Shown here piece after piece: positions 1-6,937 of a stretch of 32,234 bases of DNA; the first letter of the stretch is position 1, and each line of letters begins with the position of its first letter. The DNA is from an uncultured Oscillibacter sp. (lineage in GTDB: Bacteria; Bacillota; Clostridia; Oscillospirales; Oscillospiraceae): assembly GCA_910586735.1 (NCBI GenBank), contig CAJUJW010000028.1:1-32234 (forward strand), given 5' to 3'. The translations under genes were made by a program, and so were the position numbers. The notes under the pieces were generated by a model, which saw only the letters and a list, made by a program, of their open reading frames with translations, was not told where the DNA came from and did not search any database.

Positions 1-928
1 GGTCGGCGTCGGGGTCGGAGCCCAGGATGAAGTCCGCGCCCTCCTTCTTGGCCAGGTCCACGGCCAGGTAAAAGCCCTCCGGATTCTCCGGGTTGGGGGA
101 GACCACCGTGGGGAAGTCCCCGTCGATGACCATCTGCTCGGGGACGCAAAGGAGGTGCTTGACGCCCAGGCGTCTCAGGGCCTCGGGGATCAGCTTGTGG
201 CCGGTGCCGTGGAAGGGGGTGTAGACCATTTTGAAGCTGCCAGCCACCTTGGCCACGGTCTCGGCGTCGTTGACCTGGGCCATGACGTGGGAAAGGAATT
301 TCTCGTCGGTCTCGGCCCCCAGGACCTCGACGATTCCGGCCTTGACGGCCTCGTCATAGTCCATGCGCTTGATGTCGGTGAAGATGTCGATTTCTCCCAG
401 GCGCTTGGCGATGGCGTCGGCGTGGTGGGGGGGCAGCTGGGCGCCGTCCTGCCAGTAAACCTTGTATCCGTTGTACTCCTTGGGGTTGTGGCTGGCGGTG
501 ACATTAATGCCCGCCTGGCAGTGGTACTCCCGGACGGCGAAGCTCAGCTCGGGAGTGGGGCGGAGGGACTCGAAGATGCGCACATGGATGCCGTTGGCGG
601 CGCAGACCTCGGCGGCGGCCCGGGCGAACTCCATGGAGTGGTTCCGGCAGTCCATGCAGATGGCCACGCCGCGCTGTTTGCCCTCCTCGCCCTCGGCGCA
701 GATCACGTCGGCGAAGCCCTGGGTGGCCCAGCGGATGACGTGGATGTTCATGTTGTGGAGACCTGTGTACATGGTGCCACGGAGGCCGGCGGTGCCGAAT
801 TCCAGGGGGCCGTAGAACCGGGCTTCGATCTCCTTTGGGTCGTTTTTGATGGCCTCCAGTTCCTCCTTTTCCGCCTGGCTGAGGGCGGGGCTGGCCAGCC
901 ATTTCTCATATTCCTTCATGAAGTCCAT
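1..928 (-). CDS. phospho-sugar mutase (phosphoglucomutase/phosphomannomutase family), 5' part only
   Basis: The gene runs off the left edge; about 309 residues of a family usually near 570 are present. The alpha-D-phosphohexomutase family interconverts hexose 1- and 6-phosphates through a phosphoserine, feeding glycogen and cell-wall sugar synthesis in the cytoplasm. Visible marks are an N-terminal segment with E-F-G-T-A-G-L-R-G near residue 45, the catalytic loop T-A-S-H-N-P at 144-149 with the phosphoserine at Ser146, and the start of the metal-binding loop D-P-D-A-D at 305-309, right at the window edge. The ATG at 928 is preceded by AAAGGAGGAG. A consensus promoter lies about 100 bases upstream. 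Sugar specificity (glucose or mannose) cannot be settled from this part. The family call is secure. Confidence 0.93.
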   Translation of the reverse strand, partial: MDFMKEYEKWLASPALSQAEKEELEAIKNDPKEIEARFYGPLEFGTAGLRGTMYTGLHNMNIHVIRWATQGFADVICAEGEEGKQRGVAICMDCRNHSMEFARAAAEVCAANGIHVRIFESLRPTPELSFAVREYHCQAGINVTASHNPKEYNGYKVYWQDGAQLPPHHADAIAKRLGEIDIFTDIKRMDYDEAVKAGIVEVLGAETDEKFLSHVMAQVNDAETVAKVAGSFKMVYTPFHGTGHKLIPEALRRLGVKHLLCVPEQMVIDGDFPTVVSPNPENPEGFYLAVDLAKKEGADFILGSDPDAD

Positions 929-1027
929 AGCGATGCTCCTCCTTTGATAAACGCTGCCTCTTTTTGATGGATTCTGACAACGTTTGATTCCTTGCAGCCG
1001 GCAAAATTATCCATGCCGCACAAAAAT

Positions 1028-1056
1028 ATTATAAGAGAATCTGGGGGCGATGTCAA
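1028..1056 (-). promoter_or_regulatory. SigA-type promoter of the phospho-sugar mutase gene
   Basis: On the minus strand TTGACA (1056-1051) and TATAAT (1033-1028) are separated by exactly 17 bases. Both hexamers match consensus perfectly, so a strong constitutive promoter is expected. It leaves a leader of about 95 bases before the start codon, in which I see no obvious riboswitch. Confidence 0.85.
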
Positions 1057-1078
1057 GAAGCGTGTTCTATTGGAAAAA

Positions 1079-1105
1079 GGGCGGACCCACACAGATCCGC
1101 CCCTA
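1079..1105. repeat. interspersed palindromic repeat, copy 1
   Basis: GGGCGGA (1079-1085) and TCCGCCC (1096-1102) form an imperfect hairpin around a CACA-containing loop and are followed by CTAC. On the minus strand it reads GTAGGGGCGGATCTGTGTGG, closely matching the two repeats at 19185-19226 and 19249-19271. It lies between two divergent-side genes and codes for nothing I can recognise. Confidence 0.7.
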
Positions 1106-1152
1106 CGGAATAAAACTGCGAATGAGTCATCCGCTTGAGTTAAATGTATTTC

Positions 1153-1339
1153 CTAATAATCGTACCGGCGCTGCTGGGTCTCGCTGGAAAAATCGATCTT
1201 TTTAATCTCCTTGGCCCAGTCGTTGGGCTTTTCAAGCACATCGAATTTGACGGCCGGTTCCGACTGGCCGATGCGGTAGAGCTTGATTTCACACAGGAAA
1301 AAGGTCTTTGATTTCTCTGAGTCTGCTCAGACTCACCAT
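1153..1339 (-). pseudogene. small unknown gene, 61 codons if one extra base is discounted
   Basis: The minus-strand ATG at 1339 has a good ribosome site (GGGAGG) and a strong promoter at 1388-1360. It opens as M-V-S-L-S-R-L-R-E-I-K-D-L-F and then hits TGA. Skipping one T of the T5 run at 1302-1298 restores a frame reading L-C-E-I-K-L-Y-R-I-G-Q-S-E-P and ending R-R-Y-D-Y-stop at 1153. The joined product would be a 61-residue, charged, soluble protein. I do not recognise the family. The indel in a homopolymer can be a sequencing error, a real frameshift mutation or programmed slippage; the sequence alone cannot decide. The good promoter and ribosome site argue that the locus is, or recently was, expressed. 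Confidence 0.5.
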
Positions 1340-1359
1340 GCTCCACACCTCCCTTTTTT

Positions 1360-1388
1360 ATTTTATCATATTGATGAAATGATTTCAA
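1360..1388 (-). promoter_or_regulatory. SigA-type promoter of the small frameshifted gene
   Basis: The minus strand carries TTGAAA (1388-1383), a 17-base spacer and TAAAAT (1365-1360), followed after an A-rich stretch by GGGAGG and the ATG at 1339. Each hexamer has one mismatch to consensus. Confidence 0.7.
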
Positions 1389-1472
1389 GGAAGGGGGTTT
1401 CTTCTCCCCCGAAAGGGGGAGCATCAGTATCCCCCTATGTTTAAAACACACTGCTTATTATTAGAATATGTA

Positions 1473-1501
1473 TTGCCATCCTTCCCCTTTTCTGCTATAA
1501 T
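1473..1501 (+). promoter_or_regulatory. dnaA promoter
   Basis: TTGCCA (1473-1478), a 17-base spacer and TATAAT (1496-1501) form a near-consensus SigA promoter about 60 bases before the dnaA start. I see no full DnaA box overlapping it; the 14-base palindrome at 1527-1540 lies in the transcribed leader. Confidence 0.8.
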
Positions 1502-1526
1502 ACATAAATGTTATTTTATGCCCGCG

Positions 1527-1540
1527 TATCCGCGCGGATA
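1527..1540. promoter_or_regulatory. 14-base perfect palindrome in the dnaA leader
   Basis: TATCCGCGCGGATA is perfectly self-complementary and sits about 20 bases downstream of the predicted transcription start and 20 bases before the dnaA start codon. It could be an operator or a short RNA hairpin near the ribosome site. Its function is unknown. Confidence 0.4.
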
Positions 1541-1560
1541 AAAAGAGAGGTGCTTCCTGT

Positions 1561-2880
1561 TTGAACTCCGTCACCGACATCTGGGAAAATGTCCTGCGTC
1601 AGCTCCGGGGGACGCTCTCCGAGACTACCATCGCCACCTGGTTTGATGAGCTGCGCATTGTGGATATCAAGGGCAGCGTCTGCTACCTCCACTGCGCCAG
1701 CGATTTTAAAAGGGGCTACCTGGAGTCCCTCTTTCTGGACAACATCAAGGCCGCCCTGCGGGATATCTTTTCCATCGACTTCGAGGTTAGAATTCTGGAC
1801 GACACCGGGCTTCTGGAGTTCCAGGGGGGGCCCGCGCCGAAGAGACAGGCGGACCGCTTTACCTACGCGGAATTTACCTTTGAGAACTTCGTGGTGGGCC
1901 CCTCCAACAAGCTGGCTCACGCCGCTTCCATGGCCGTGGCCGAGCACCCCGCCCAGAACTACAACCCCCTCCTCATTTACGGGGACTCGGGACTGGGGAA
2001 GACCCATCTGCTTTACGCCATCGCCAACGTGATCCGGCGGAACGACCCGGCGGCCAAAATCGCCTATGTCAAGGGGGACGAGTTCGTCAACGAGTTCATC
2101 GAGCTGGTCCGTTCCGGCCGGGGCAGCGAGTTCCGGGCCAAGTACCGGGAGGCCGATCTGCTGCTGGTGGACGACGTGCAGTTCGTGGCGGGAAAAGAAC
2201 AGGTGCAGAATGAGTTTTTCCACACCTTCAACACCCTCTACGAGTCCGGGCGGCAGATTGTGCTGACCTCCGACCGGCCCCCCTCTGAGATGACCCTCTT
2301 GGACGACCGGCTGCGGACCCGCTTTGAGTGGGGCCTGCTGGCGGACGTGACGCCGCCGGACTTCGAGACCCGGCTGGCCATTATCAAGAACAAGGCGGCA
2401 TTGCTGGGCATGGACCTGCCGGACAAGATCGCCGTCATGATCGCCCAGAAGGTCACGGCCAACGTCCGGCAGCTGGAGGGCACGGTGAACAAGGTCCTGG
2501 CCTACAAGGAGCTTTTGGACCGGGACGCCGACGAGGTCACGGTCAACCGGGCCATGCAGGATATTCTGAAGGGCAGCAACGAGTACATTCCAACGCCCGA
2601 GGGCATTCTGGCCTACGTCAGCCGGTACTACCAGCTGGAGGAATCCGTGGTGCGGGGACAGCAGCGGGTCCGCTCCGCCGTGGAGGCCCGGCAGATTGCC
2701 ATGTACCTGATTCGGGTCATGACCAATCTGTCCCAGGACAACATCGGCCAGCTCTTCGACAACCGGGACCACTCCACCGTCATCCACTCCATCCGCCAGG
2801 TGGAGCAGAAGATGAAAAAGGACCCGGCCTTTGCCGAGATGGTGAAGGAGCTGAAAACCAACATCACCGCCCGGCACTGA
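1561..2880 (+). CDS. dnaA: chromosomal replication initiator protein DnaA
   Basis: DnaA is the AAA+ initiator that binds DnaA boxes at oriC, melts the duplex and recruits helicase. The 439 residues show the usual four-part plan: an N-terminal interaction domain (1-80), a short linker, the AAA+ core with Walker A G-D-S-G-L-G-K-T-H at 141-149 and Walker B L-L-L-V-D-D near 200-205, and the C-terminal box-binding domain with D-N-R-D-H-S-T-V from 400. The start is TTG at 1561: no in-frame ATG lies nearby upstream, AGAGAGG is 10 bases away, and the protein then begins N-S-V-T-D-I-W as family members do. A TTG start plus a loosely spaced ribosome site suggests modest translation, common for an initiator. 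It is followed directly by oriC. Confidence 0.98.
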   Translation: MNSVTDIWENVLRQLRGTLSETTIATWFDELRIVDIKGSVCYLHCASDFKRGYLESLFLDNIKAALRDIFSIDFEVRILDDTGLLEFQGGPAPKRQADRFTYAEFTFENFVVGPSNKLAHAASMAVAEHPAQNYNPLLIYGDSGLGKTHLLYAIANVIRRNDPAAKIAYVKGDEFVNEFIELVRSGRGSEFRAKYREADLLLVDDVQFVAGKEQVQNEFFHTFNTLYESGRQIVLTSDRPPSEMTLLDDRLRTRFEWGLLADVTPPDFETRLAIIKNKAALLGMDLPDKIAVMIAQKVTANVRQLEGTVNKVLAYKELLDRDADEVTVNRAMQDILKGSNEYIPTPEGILAYVSRYYQLEESVVRGQQRVRSAVEARQIAMYLIRVMTNLSQDNIGQLFDNRDHSTVIHSIRQVEQKMKKDPAFAEMVKELKTNITARH

Positions 2881-2924
2881 GGCCCGGGATTTCCACAAGG
2901 TCTTGTGGAAAAGGAAAACTTTTT

Positions 2925-2933
2925 TGTGGATAA
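2925..2933 (-). promoter_or_regulatory. perfect DnaA box
   Basis: TGTGGATAA is the exact complement of the consensus box TTATCCACA, the only perfect copy I found in the origin spacer. Confidence 0.85.
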
Positions 2934-3045
2934 CCGGGGCCTCGACAAAAGCCGTGGAAAGGCGTCCGGTTTTTCAACAGGAGGTGTGGAGGCGGAAAGC
3001 CTTGCGGTTCCTAGGCTTTCGCCCCTTTTCCACATTTCCGGCCCT

Positions 3046-3063
3046 CTACGTCTACTGTTACTA
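3046..3063 (+). promoter_or_regulatory. DnaA-trio-like element and unwinding start
   Basis: Triplets CTA-CGT-CTA-CTG-TTA-CTA place A at every third position in four of six steps. They begin 11 bases after the DnaA box at 3026-3034 and run into the AT-rich stretch ATATCTATTTTTTC. That is the box, GC cluster, trio, AT-rich order described for DnaA strand engagement. Two steps deviate, so this is a candidate. Confidence 0.6.
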
Positions 3064-3119
3064 AATATCTATTTTTTCTTTCTTTAAAAAGAGCGCCCAG
3101 GCGCAAGGAGGTTTCCAAT

Positions 3120-4235
3120 ATGAAATTCACCTGTGAAAAAGCCCTGCTTCAAAACGCCATCGCCGTGACGGGCCGGGCCGTGGCACAAAAGAGCTCCATT
3201 CCCGCCCTGGAGGGCCTGCTCCTGCGGGCCGGGGAGGAGGGACTGACCGTCTCCGGCTACAACATGCAGACCGGCATCCGGGCCAGGGTCTCCGCCGGCG
3301 TGGAGGAGCCCGGCGAGATTGTGCTGAACGCCCGGCTCTTCGGGGACATCATCCGCCGCATGCCCGACGACATTGTCACCTTCACCGCCGGGGAAAAACT
3401 CCAGGTCCGCCTCCTCTGCGGCGACGCGGACTTTGACATCCCCGGCCTCTCCGCCGCCGACTACCCGGACCTGCCAGAGGTGGAGGACGAGTACGCCGTC
3501 TGCCTCCAGAGGAAGACCCTCCGGGCTATGATTGAGGAGGTGGCCTTTGCCGTCTCCACCAACGAGAGCCGCCCGGTTCACACCGGCGTCCTCTTTGAGA
3601 TTGGCGAGGGGGGGCTGACTATGGCCGCCGTGGACGGGTTCCGCCTGGCGGTGCGGAAGGAGCCCCTGGAGAAGCTGGAGGGGGGCGCCTTCTCCTTCGT
3701 GGCCCCCGGCGCGGCGCTGAACGAGGTCAAGAGCATCTGCGGCGACGTGGAGGACCTGGCGGAAATCACCCTGGGCAAGCGGCACATTCTCTTTACCGCC
3801 GGGGAGGTGGAGCTGATCTGCCGCCGGTTGGAGGGGGAGTTCTTGGATTACCGGAACGCCATCCCCAAAAAGAACCCCATTGCCGTCACGGCGGAGACCA
3901 AGGCCCTCATTGAGAGCATCGACCGGGTGTCCGTGGTCATCTCCGACAAGCTGAAAAGCCCCGTGCGCTGCCGGTTCGAGGAGGGGCGGGTCCTCCTGTC
4001 CGCCAAGACCGGAAACGGCGAGGCCAAGGATGTTTGCCGCCTGGAGGGAGACGGCGAGGGGCTGGAGATTGGATTCAACAACCGCTATTTGATGGAGGCT
4101 CTGCGCTATGCCCCGGCGGACACCGTGCGGGTGGAGCTGAACACCGGCGTGTCCCCGGCCATCATTGTGCCTACGGATGGGAAGGACAACTTCCTTTATA
4201 TGGTACTGCCGGTACGGTTGAAGAACGCTGATTGA
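3120..4235 (+). CDS. dnaN: DNA polymerase III beta subunit (sliding clamp)
   Basis: The clamp encircles DNA as a dimer and tethers the replicase. The 371-residue length is typical, and the protein shows the three repeated clamp folds and the conserved C-terminal tail M-V-L-P-V-R-L. The start at 3120 is preceded by AAGGAGG at good spacing (M-K-F-T-C-E-K-A-L-L). The gene follows oriC and opens the dnaN-yaaA-recF-gyrB-gyrA run. No promoter stands out other than the AT-rich right end of oriC. Identification is secure. Confidence 0.98.
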   Translation: MKFTCEKALLQNAIAVTGRAVAQKSSIPALEGLLLRAGEEGLTVSGYNMQTGIRARVSAGVEEPGEIVLNARLFGDIIRRMPDDIVTFTAGEKLQVRLLCGDADFDIPGLSAADYPDLPEVEDEYAVCLQRKTLRAMIEEVAFAVSTNESRPVHTGVLFEIGEGGLTMAAVDGFRLAVRKEPLEKLEGGAFSFVAPGAALNEVKSICGDVEDLAEITLGKRHILFTAGEVELICRRLEGEFLDYRNAIPKKNPIAVTAETKALIESIDRVSVVISDKLKSPVRCRFEEGRVLLSAKTGNGEAKDVCRLEGDGEGLEIGFNNRYLMEALRYAPADTVRVELNTGVSPAIIVPTDGKDNFLYMVLPVRLKNAD

Positions 4236-4248
4236 GGCGGGGACCGCT

Positions 4249-4464
4249 ATGAGACAAGTTACGATTACTACGGAGTTTATCAAGCTCCAGGACCTTTTGA
4301 AATTCGCGGGGCTGGTGGAGACCGGCGGCGAGGCCAAGGAGCGTATTCAGGCCGGGGAGGCCCTGGTGAACGGTGAGGTCTGCGCCCAGCGGGGGAAGAA
4401 GATTCGTCCTGGGGATCAGGTCCGCTTCAACGGCGAGACCCTGACGGTAAAGTATGCGGATTGA
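4249..4464 (+). CDS. yaaA: S4-domain RNA-binding protein YaaA
   Basis: This 71-residue protein is almost wholly an S4 RNA-binding domain: F-I-K-L-Q-D-L-L-K-F-A-G near residue 10, G-G-E-A-K-E-R-I-Q-A-G-E near 26 and V-N-G-E-V near 42. Small S4 proteins between dnaN and recF are a fixed feature of Firmicutes, and YaaA has been linked to ribosome assembly in B. subtilis. The start lies 13 bases after dnaN with a weak GAGGCGGGG ribosome site; the end overlaps recF by 11 bases, so the two are translationally linked. Confidence 0.92.
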   Translation: MRQVTITTEFIKLQDLLKFAGLVETGGEAKERIQAGEALVNGEVCAQRGKKIRPGDQVRFNGETLTVKYAD

Positions 4465-5557
4465 CCGGCTGGAGCTGGAGGGCTTTCGGAACTATGTCCG
4501 GGAGGAGGCGGACTTCGACCCCCGGTGCAACGTCGTCTGCGGCGAGAACGCCCAGGGGAAAACCAATCTCCTGGAGGCCCTGGTCTACCTTTCCAGGGGG
4601 AAGTCCCCCAGGGCCCGGACGGACCGGGAGATGATCGGATTCCAGGAGGACTCCGCCCGGCTGGAGGCCCTGGTGTGCGCCAGAGAGCGGGAGTTTAAGA
4701 TGCGGGCGGACCTCTTCCGGGGCCGGCGGCGGAAAATCACCGTGAACCAGGTGCCCGTGAAAACCAACGCCGCCCTGGGGGACGTGTACCACACCGTGCT
4801 GTTTCAGCCTGAGGACTTGTATTTGATTCGGGAGGGGGCCGCCGCCCGGCGGCGCTTTATGGACACGGCCCTCTGTCAGCTTCGGCCCCGGTACGCCGCG
4901 GCCCTGGCGGGCTATGAGCGGGCCAGGGAGCAGAAGACCCGGATTCTCCGGGACTGGAACCAGTATCCCGGCCTGCTGGAGACCCTGCCGGAGTTCAGCC
5001 AGCAGATGGTCCGTCTGGGGGCGGTTTTAATCCGCTACCGGCACCGCTTTTCCCTCCGCCTGGCGGAGGCCGCCGCCGTCCACCATCGGGAGTGTTCCGG
5101 CGGAAGGGAAGCCCTGTCTGTCCGGTATCAGACGGTCTCCTCCGTTGAGGACCCCGGCGGGTCAGAGTCCGTTTTGGCGGAGGCCCTCCGGCGGCATATG
5201 GACTCCCACTATGAGGCGGAGCTGGCCTCCCGCCTGTGCCTCTCCGGGCCCCACAAGGACGACCTCCTGGTTTCCATCGACGGCCGGGACGCCAAGCAGT
5301 ACGCCTCCCAGGGCCAGACCCGGACCGCCGCCCTGGCCCTGAAGCTGGCGGAACGGGAGATTTACCAGAACGCGGCGGGGGAATACCCTGTCCTTTTGCT
5401 GGACGACGTGCTCTCCGAGCTGGACCCCAGGCGGCAGGAGTTTGTCCTGAACCGCATCGCGGGGGGGCAGGTTTTTATTACCTGCTGTGAGGAGGACCGG
5501 CTGCCCAACCTGTTGGGGGGCAAGGTGTTTCACGTGGAACGGGGGAGGATTTCGTGA
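4454..5557 (+). CDS. recF: DNA replication/repair protein RecF
   Basis: RecF is an SMC-like ATPase that loads RecA at gaps with RecO and RecR. The 367 residues carry the N-terminal L-E-G-F-R-N-Y, Walker A G-E-N-A-Q-G-K-T at 30-37, the ABC signature L-S-G-P-H-K-D-D-L from 263 and Walker B L-L-L-D-D-V-L-S-E-L-D from 314. The ATG at 4454 lies inside the end of yaaA, and the stop overlaps the following gene by one base. Length and motifs are typical. Confidence 0.97.
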   Translation: MRIDRLELEGFRNYVREEADFDPRCNVVCGENAQGKTNLLEALVYLSRGKSPRARTDREMIGFQEDSARLEALVCAREREFKMRADLFRGRRRKITVNQVPVKTNAALGDVYHTVLFQPEDLYLIREGAAARRRFMDTALCQLRPRYAAALAGYERAREQKTRILRDWNQYPGLLETLPEFSQQMVRLGAVLIRYRHRFSLRLAEAAAVHHRECSGGREALSVRYQTVSSVEDPGGSESVLAEALRRHMDSHYEAELASRLCLSGPHKDDLLVSIDGRDAKQYASQGQTRTAALALKLAEREIYQNAAGEYPVLLLDDVLSELDPRRQEFVLNRIAGGQVFITCCEEDRLPNLLGGKVFHVERGRIS

Positions 5558-6099
5558 TGAGGAAAAAGGATAAAATCATCAATGTCGTTCTCGTACTGCT
5601 GGCGGTTTGGGCCTGTCTGGAGCTGACCCATTGGGGGGACACGCGGATCAGCCGCCTGTCCGACAACACCGAGGCCATCCTCCGCCGGGAACCCGCTGTG
5701 CGGATTACGGAGGAGGAGCGGGACTTGATGGAGGACTTGCTGCTGTGCTCCCCGGCGCGGGAGGCGGCGGAGAGCGGGGAGAATGTGGACATCATTCCCG
5801 CCGAGTGCCCGGAGGTAGCCGGATTGCTGGAGGAGCGCCTGGGAAAGGAGGGCGTGGACACGTCCTTTTTCTCCGTGCGTCCCGTGGAGGGCGGTACAGA
5901 GGTAATTTGGAGCCGGGACTGGATGGGAAAGGAACAGGTCTCCCTCAGCAGAGTGGTGCGGGAGAACGGGATTTCCTACTTCAAGTTCAGCTTCAAGGGG
6001 GGCCTTCTGGGGACCCGGATTATGTATGAGAACTGGGACAACGAGAGGGTCCATAAGTCGATGGCGCATCACGACTGGTTCTCCTGGCTGCGTTTCTGA
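5557..6099 (+). CDS. unknown membrane-anchored extracytoplasmic protein in the replication operon
   Basis: A 180-residue protein with a basic start (M-R-K-K-D-K), one hydrophobic segment at about 8-24 and then about 155 mostly hydrophilic residues, so it is probably a signal-anchored protein facing outwards. I recognise no family or catalytic motif; the C-terminus is rich in aromatic residues (W-F-S-W-L-R-F). ATG 5557 is chosen because GGAGG lies 8 bases upstream; a GTG at 5554 is possible. It overlaps the recF stop (TGATG), so it is co-translated. Most relatives I know have remB directly after recF, so this gene looks like an insertion in an otherwise conserved order. Confidence 0.75.
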   Translation: MRKKDKIINVVLVLLAVWACLELTHWGDTRISRLSDNTEAILRREPAVRITEEERDLMEDLLLCSPAREAAESGENVDIIPAECPEVAGLLEERLGKEGVDTSFFSVRPVEGGTEVIWSRDWMGKEQVSLSRVVRENGISYFKFSFKGGLLGTRIMYENWDNERVHKSMAHHDWFSWLRF

Positions 6100-6111
6100 G
6101 GGAGGAAGTTT

Positions 6112-6378
6112 ATGTATCTGCACCTGGGACAAAACGAAATCATTCCCGAGCGCCGGGTCATCGGTATCTTCGACCTGGACAATTGCAGCTATGAGAAGCG
6201 GACGCGGGACTATCTGGCCGCCGCCGAGAAGGAGGGAGTGGTCCTGGACATCGCCGGGGGGAATCTGCCCCGGTCTTTTGTGGTGGCGGACCACCCGTAT
6301 CACCGCCAGATTGTGTATTTAAGCCAGCTGAGCGCCGCCGCTTTGCGGAAGCGGGCGGAGAGCGGGAAGCTGGAGTGA
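6112..6378 (+). CDS. remB: RemB/YaaB-like extracellular matrix regulator (DUF370)
   Basis: This 88-residue protein opens M-Y-L-H-L-G-Q-N and has V-I-G-I-F-D-L-D-N, S-F-V-V-A-D and I-V-Y-L-S-Q-L-S, matching B. subtilis YaaB/RemB, which lies between recF and gyrB just as here. RemB is a small cytoplasmic protein of the RemA/RemB (DUF370) family; it affects matrix gene expression in B. subtilis, while its role in Clostridia is not established. Its relative RemA is a DNA-binding activator. GGGAGG sits just before the ATG. The gene is 12 bases after the unknown anchored protein. Confidence 0.88.
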   Translation: MYLHLGQNEIIPERRVIGIFDLDNCSYEKRTRDYLAAAEKEGVVLDIAGGNLPRSFVVADHPYHRQIVYLSQLSAAALRKRAESGKLE

Positions 6379-6392
6379 AAAGGGGGAACCTT

Positions 6393-6809
6393 ATGACAGT
6401 GCTTGCGAATCTTTTGCTCAGCCTGAACAACCTGCTGTCCTTCTATGCCTATCCGATTGGCTGTTTCGACATCAGCCCCATCGCCGGAGTGTGGGCGGCG
6501 GGGTGCTTCCTGCTGGGGGCGGCGGTCCACAGCTTCCTGCTCTGGAGGAGGAAGAGGGCCGCCTGGTTCCCGGACCTGTGCGCCTTTGGGGTTGTGGCGC
6601 CGTTTCTGCTGGTCTTCCTGTCGGACGCGCTGGACAGGGTGATTGATGGAAGGACACACTATATCCCGCTGATTCACAACAACCCGCTGATTCGCAGCAA
6701 CCTGGGTTTCTACCTGATTATTTTCAGCGCGGCGGTGTTTTACGTCCTGCTGGGCACGGTGCTGGCCTGGGTTATCTGGCGGATATTTGGCCGGAGGAGG
6801 ACCGCTTGA
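6393..6809 (+). CDS. unknown small integral membrane protein
   Basis: A 138-residue protein with hydrophobic segments at roughly 5-20, 30-50, 60-78 and 105-130 and a basic tail (R-I-F-G-R-R-R-T). No family recognised. A GTG at 6375 overlapping the remB stop is in frame, but ATG 6393 has AGGGGG seven bases upstream and gives a cleaner N-terminus, so it is preferred. It is the second unfamiliar membrane gene in the recF-gyrB interval. A longer noncoding stretch separates it from gyrB. Confidence 0.7.
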   Translation: MTVLANLLLSLNNLLSFYAYPIGCFDISPIAGVWAAGCFLLGAAVHSFLLWRRKRAAWFPDLCAFGVVAPFLLVFLSDALDRVIDGRTHYIPLIHNNPLIRSNLGFYLIIFSAAVFYVLLGTVLAWVIWRIFGRRRTA

Positions 6810-6858
6810 TGGGACAGCCTATGCGGCCTTGACGGGAAGTATTCCATGAGATTATCTG

Positions 6859-6914
6859 GAGCGGAGAAAGGCGTGATAGACGGCTCCACCCCTCTATCCC
6901 GGCTTTTTCCGCTC
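6859..6914 (+). promoter_or_regulatory. structured leader upstream of gyrB
   Basis: GAGCGGAGAAAG (6859-6870) can pair with CTTTTTCCGCTC (6903-6914) over 12 pairs including a G-T wobble. Inside it GATAGA (6875-6880) pairs with TCTATC (6893-6898). The nested hairpin ends 23 bases before the gyrB start and has no T-run after it, so it looks like a leader structure and not a simple terminator. A supercoiling-sensitive or attenuating role would be speculation. The rest of 6810-6937 holds no gene. Confidence 0.45.
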
Positions 6915-6937
6915 TGAGGAATGTAAAGGAGAAGTTT

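Larger units (their letters stand above)
2881..3119. other. oriC: chromosomal origin between dnaA and dnaN
   Basis: The 239-base spacer between dnaA and dnaN has no gene and holds the expected origin parts. There is one perfect DnaA box, TGTGGATAA (2925-2933), and near boxes at 2889-2897, 2904-2912 (TGTGGAAAA) and 3026-3034 (TTTTCCACA). The first two near boxes form an inverted pair, TTCCACAA-4-TTGTGGAA (2891-2910). A GC-rich spacer (3035-3045), DnaA-trio-like triplets (3046-3063) and an AT-rich stretch (3062-3090) follow the last box in the order of the basal unwinding system of Bacillus subtilis. A hairpin (2991-3002 with 3013-3023) lies in the middle. The placement downstream of dnaA is classical for this phylum. 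Confidence 0.9.

Noticed and set aside
1005..1013. TTATCCATG near the sugar mutase gene as a DnaA box
   Set aside because: Two mismatches at the most conserved end and no companion boxes; the origin is clearly at 2881-3119.
1404..1421. Hairpin CTCCCCC-GAAA-GGGGGAG as a terminator
   Set aside because: No T-run on either side and no gene ending next to it; left as an unexplained short hairpin.
1516..2898. A minus-strand open frame of 460 codons opposite dnaA
   Set aside because: Shadow of dnaA; no family resemblance and no ribosome site. The same holds for long frames opposite gyrB (6740-8995) and nadE (13424-15295).
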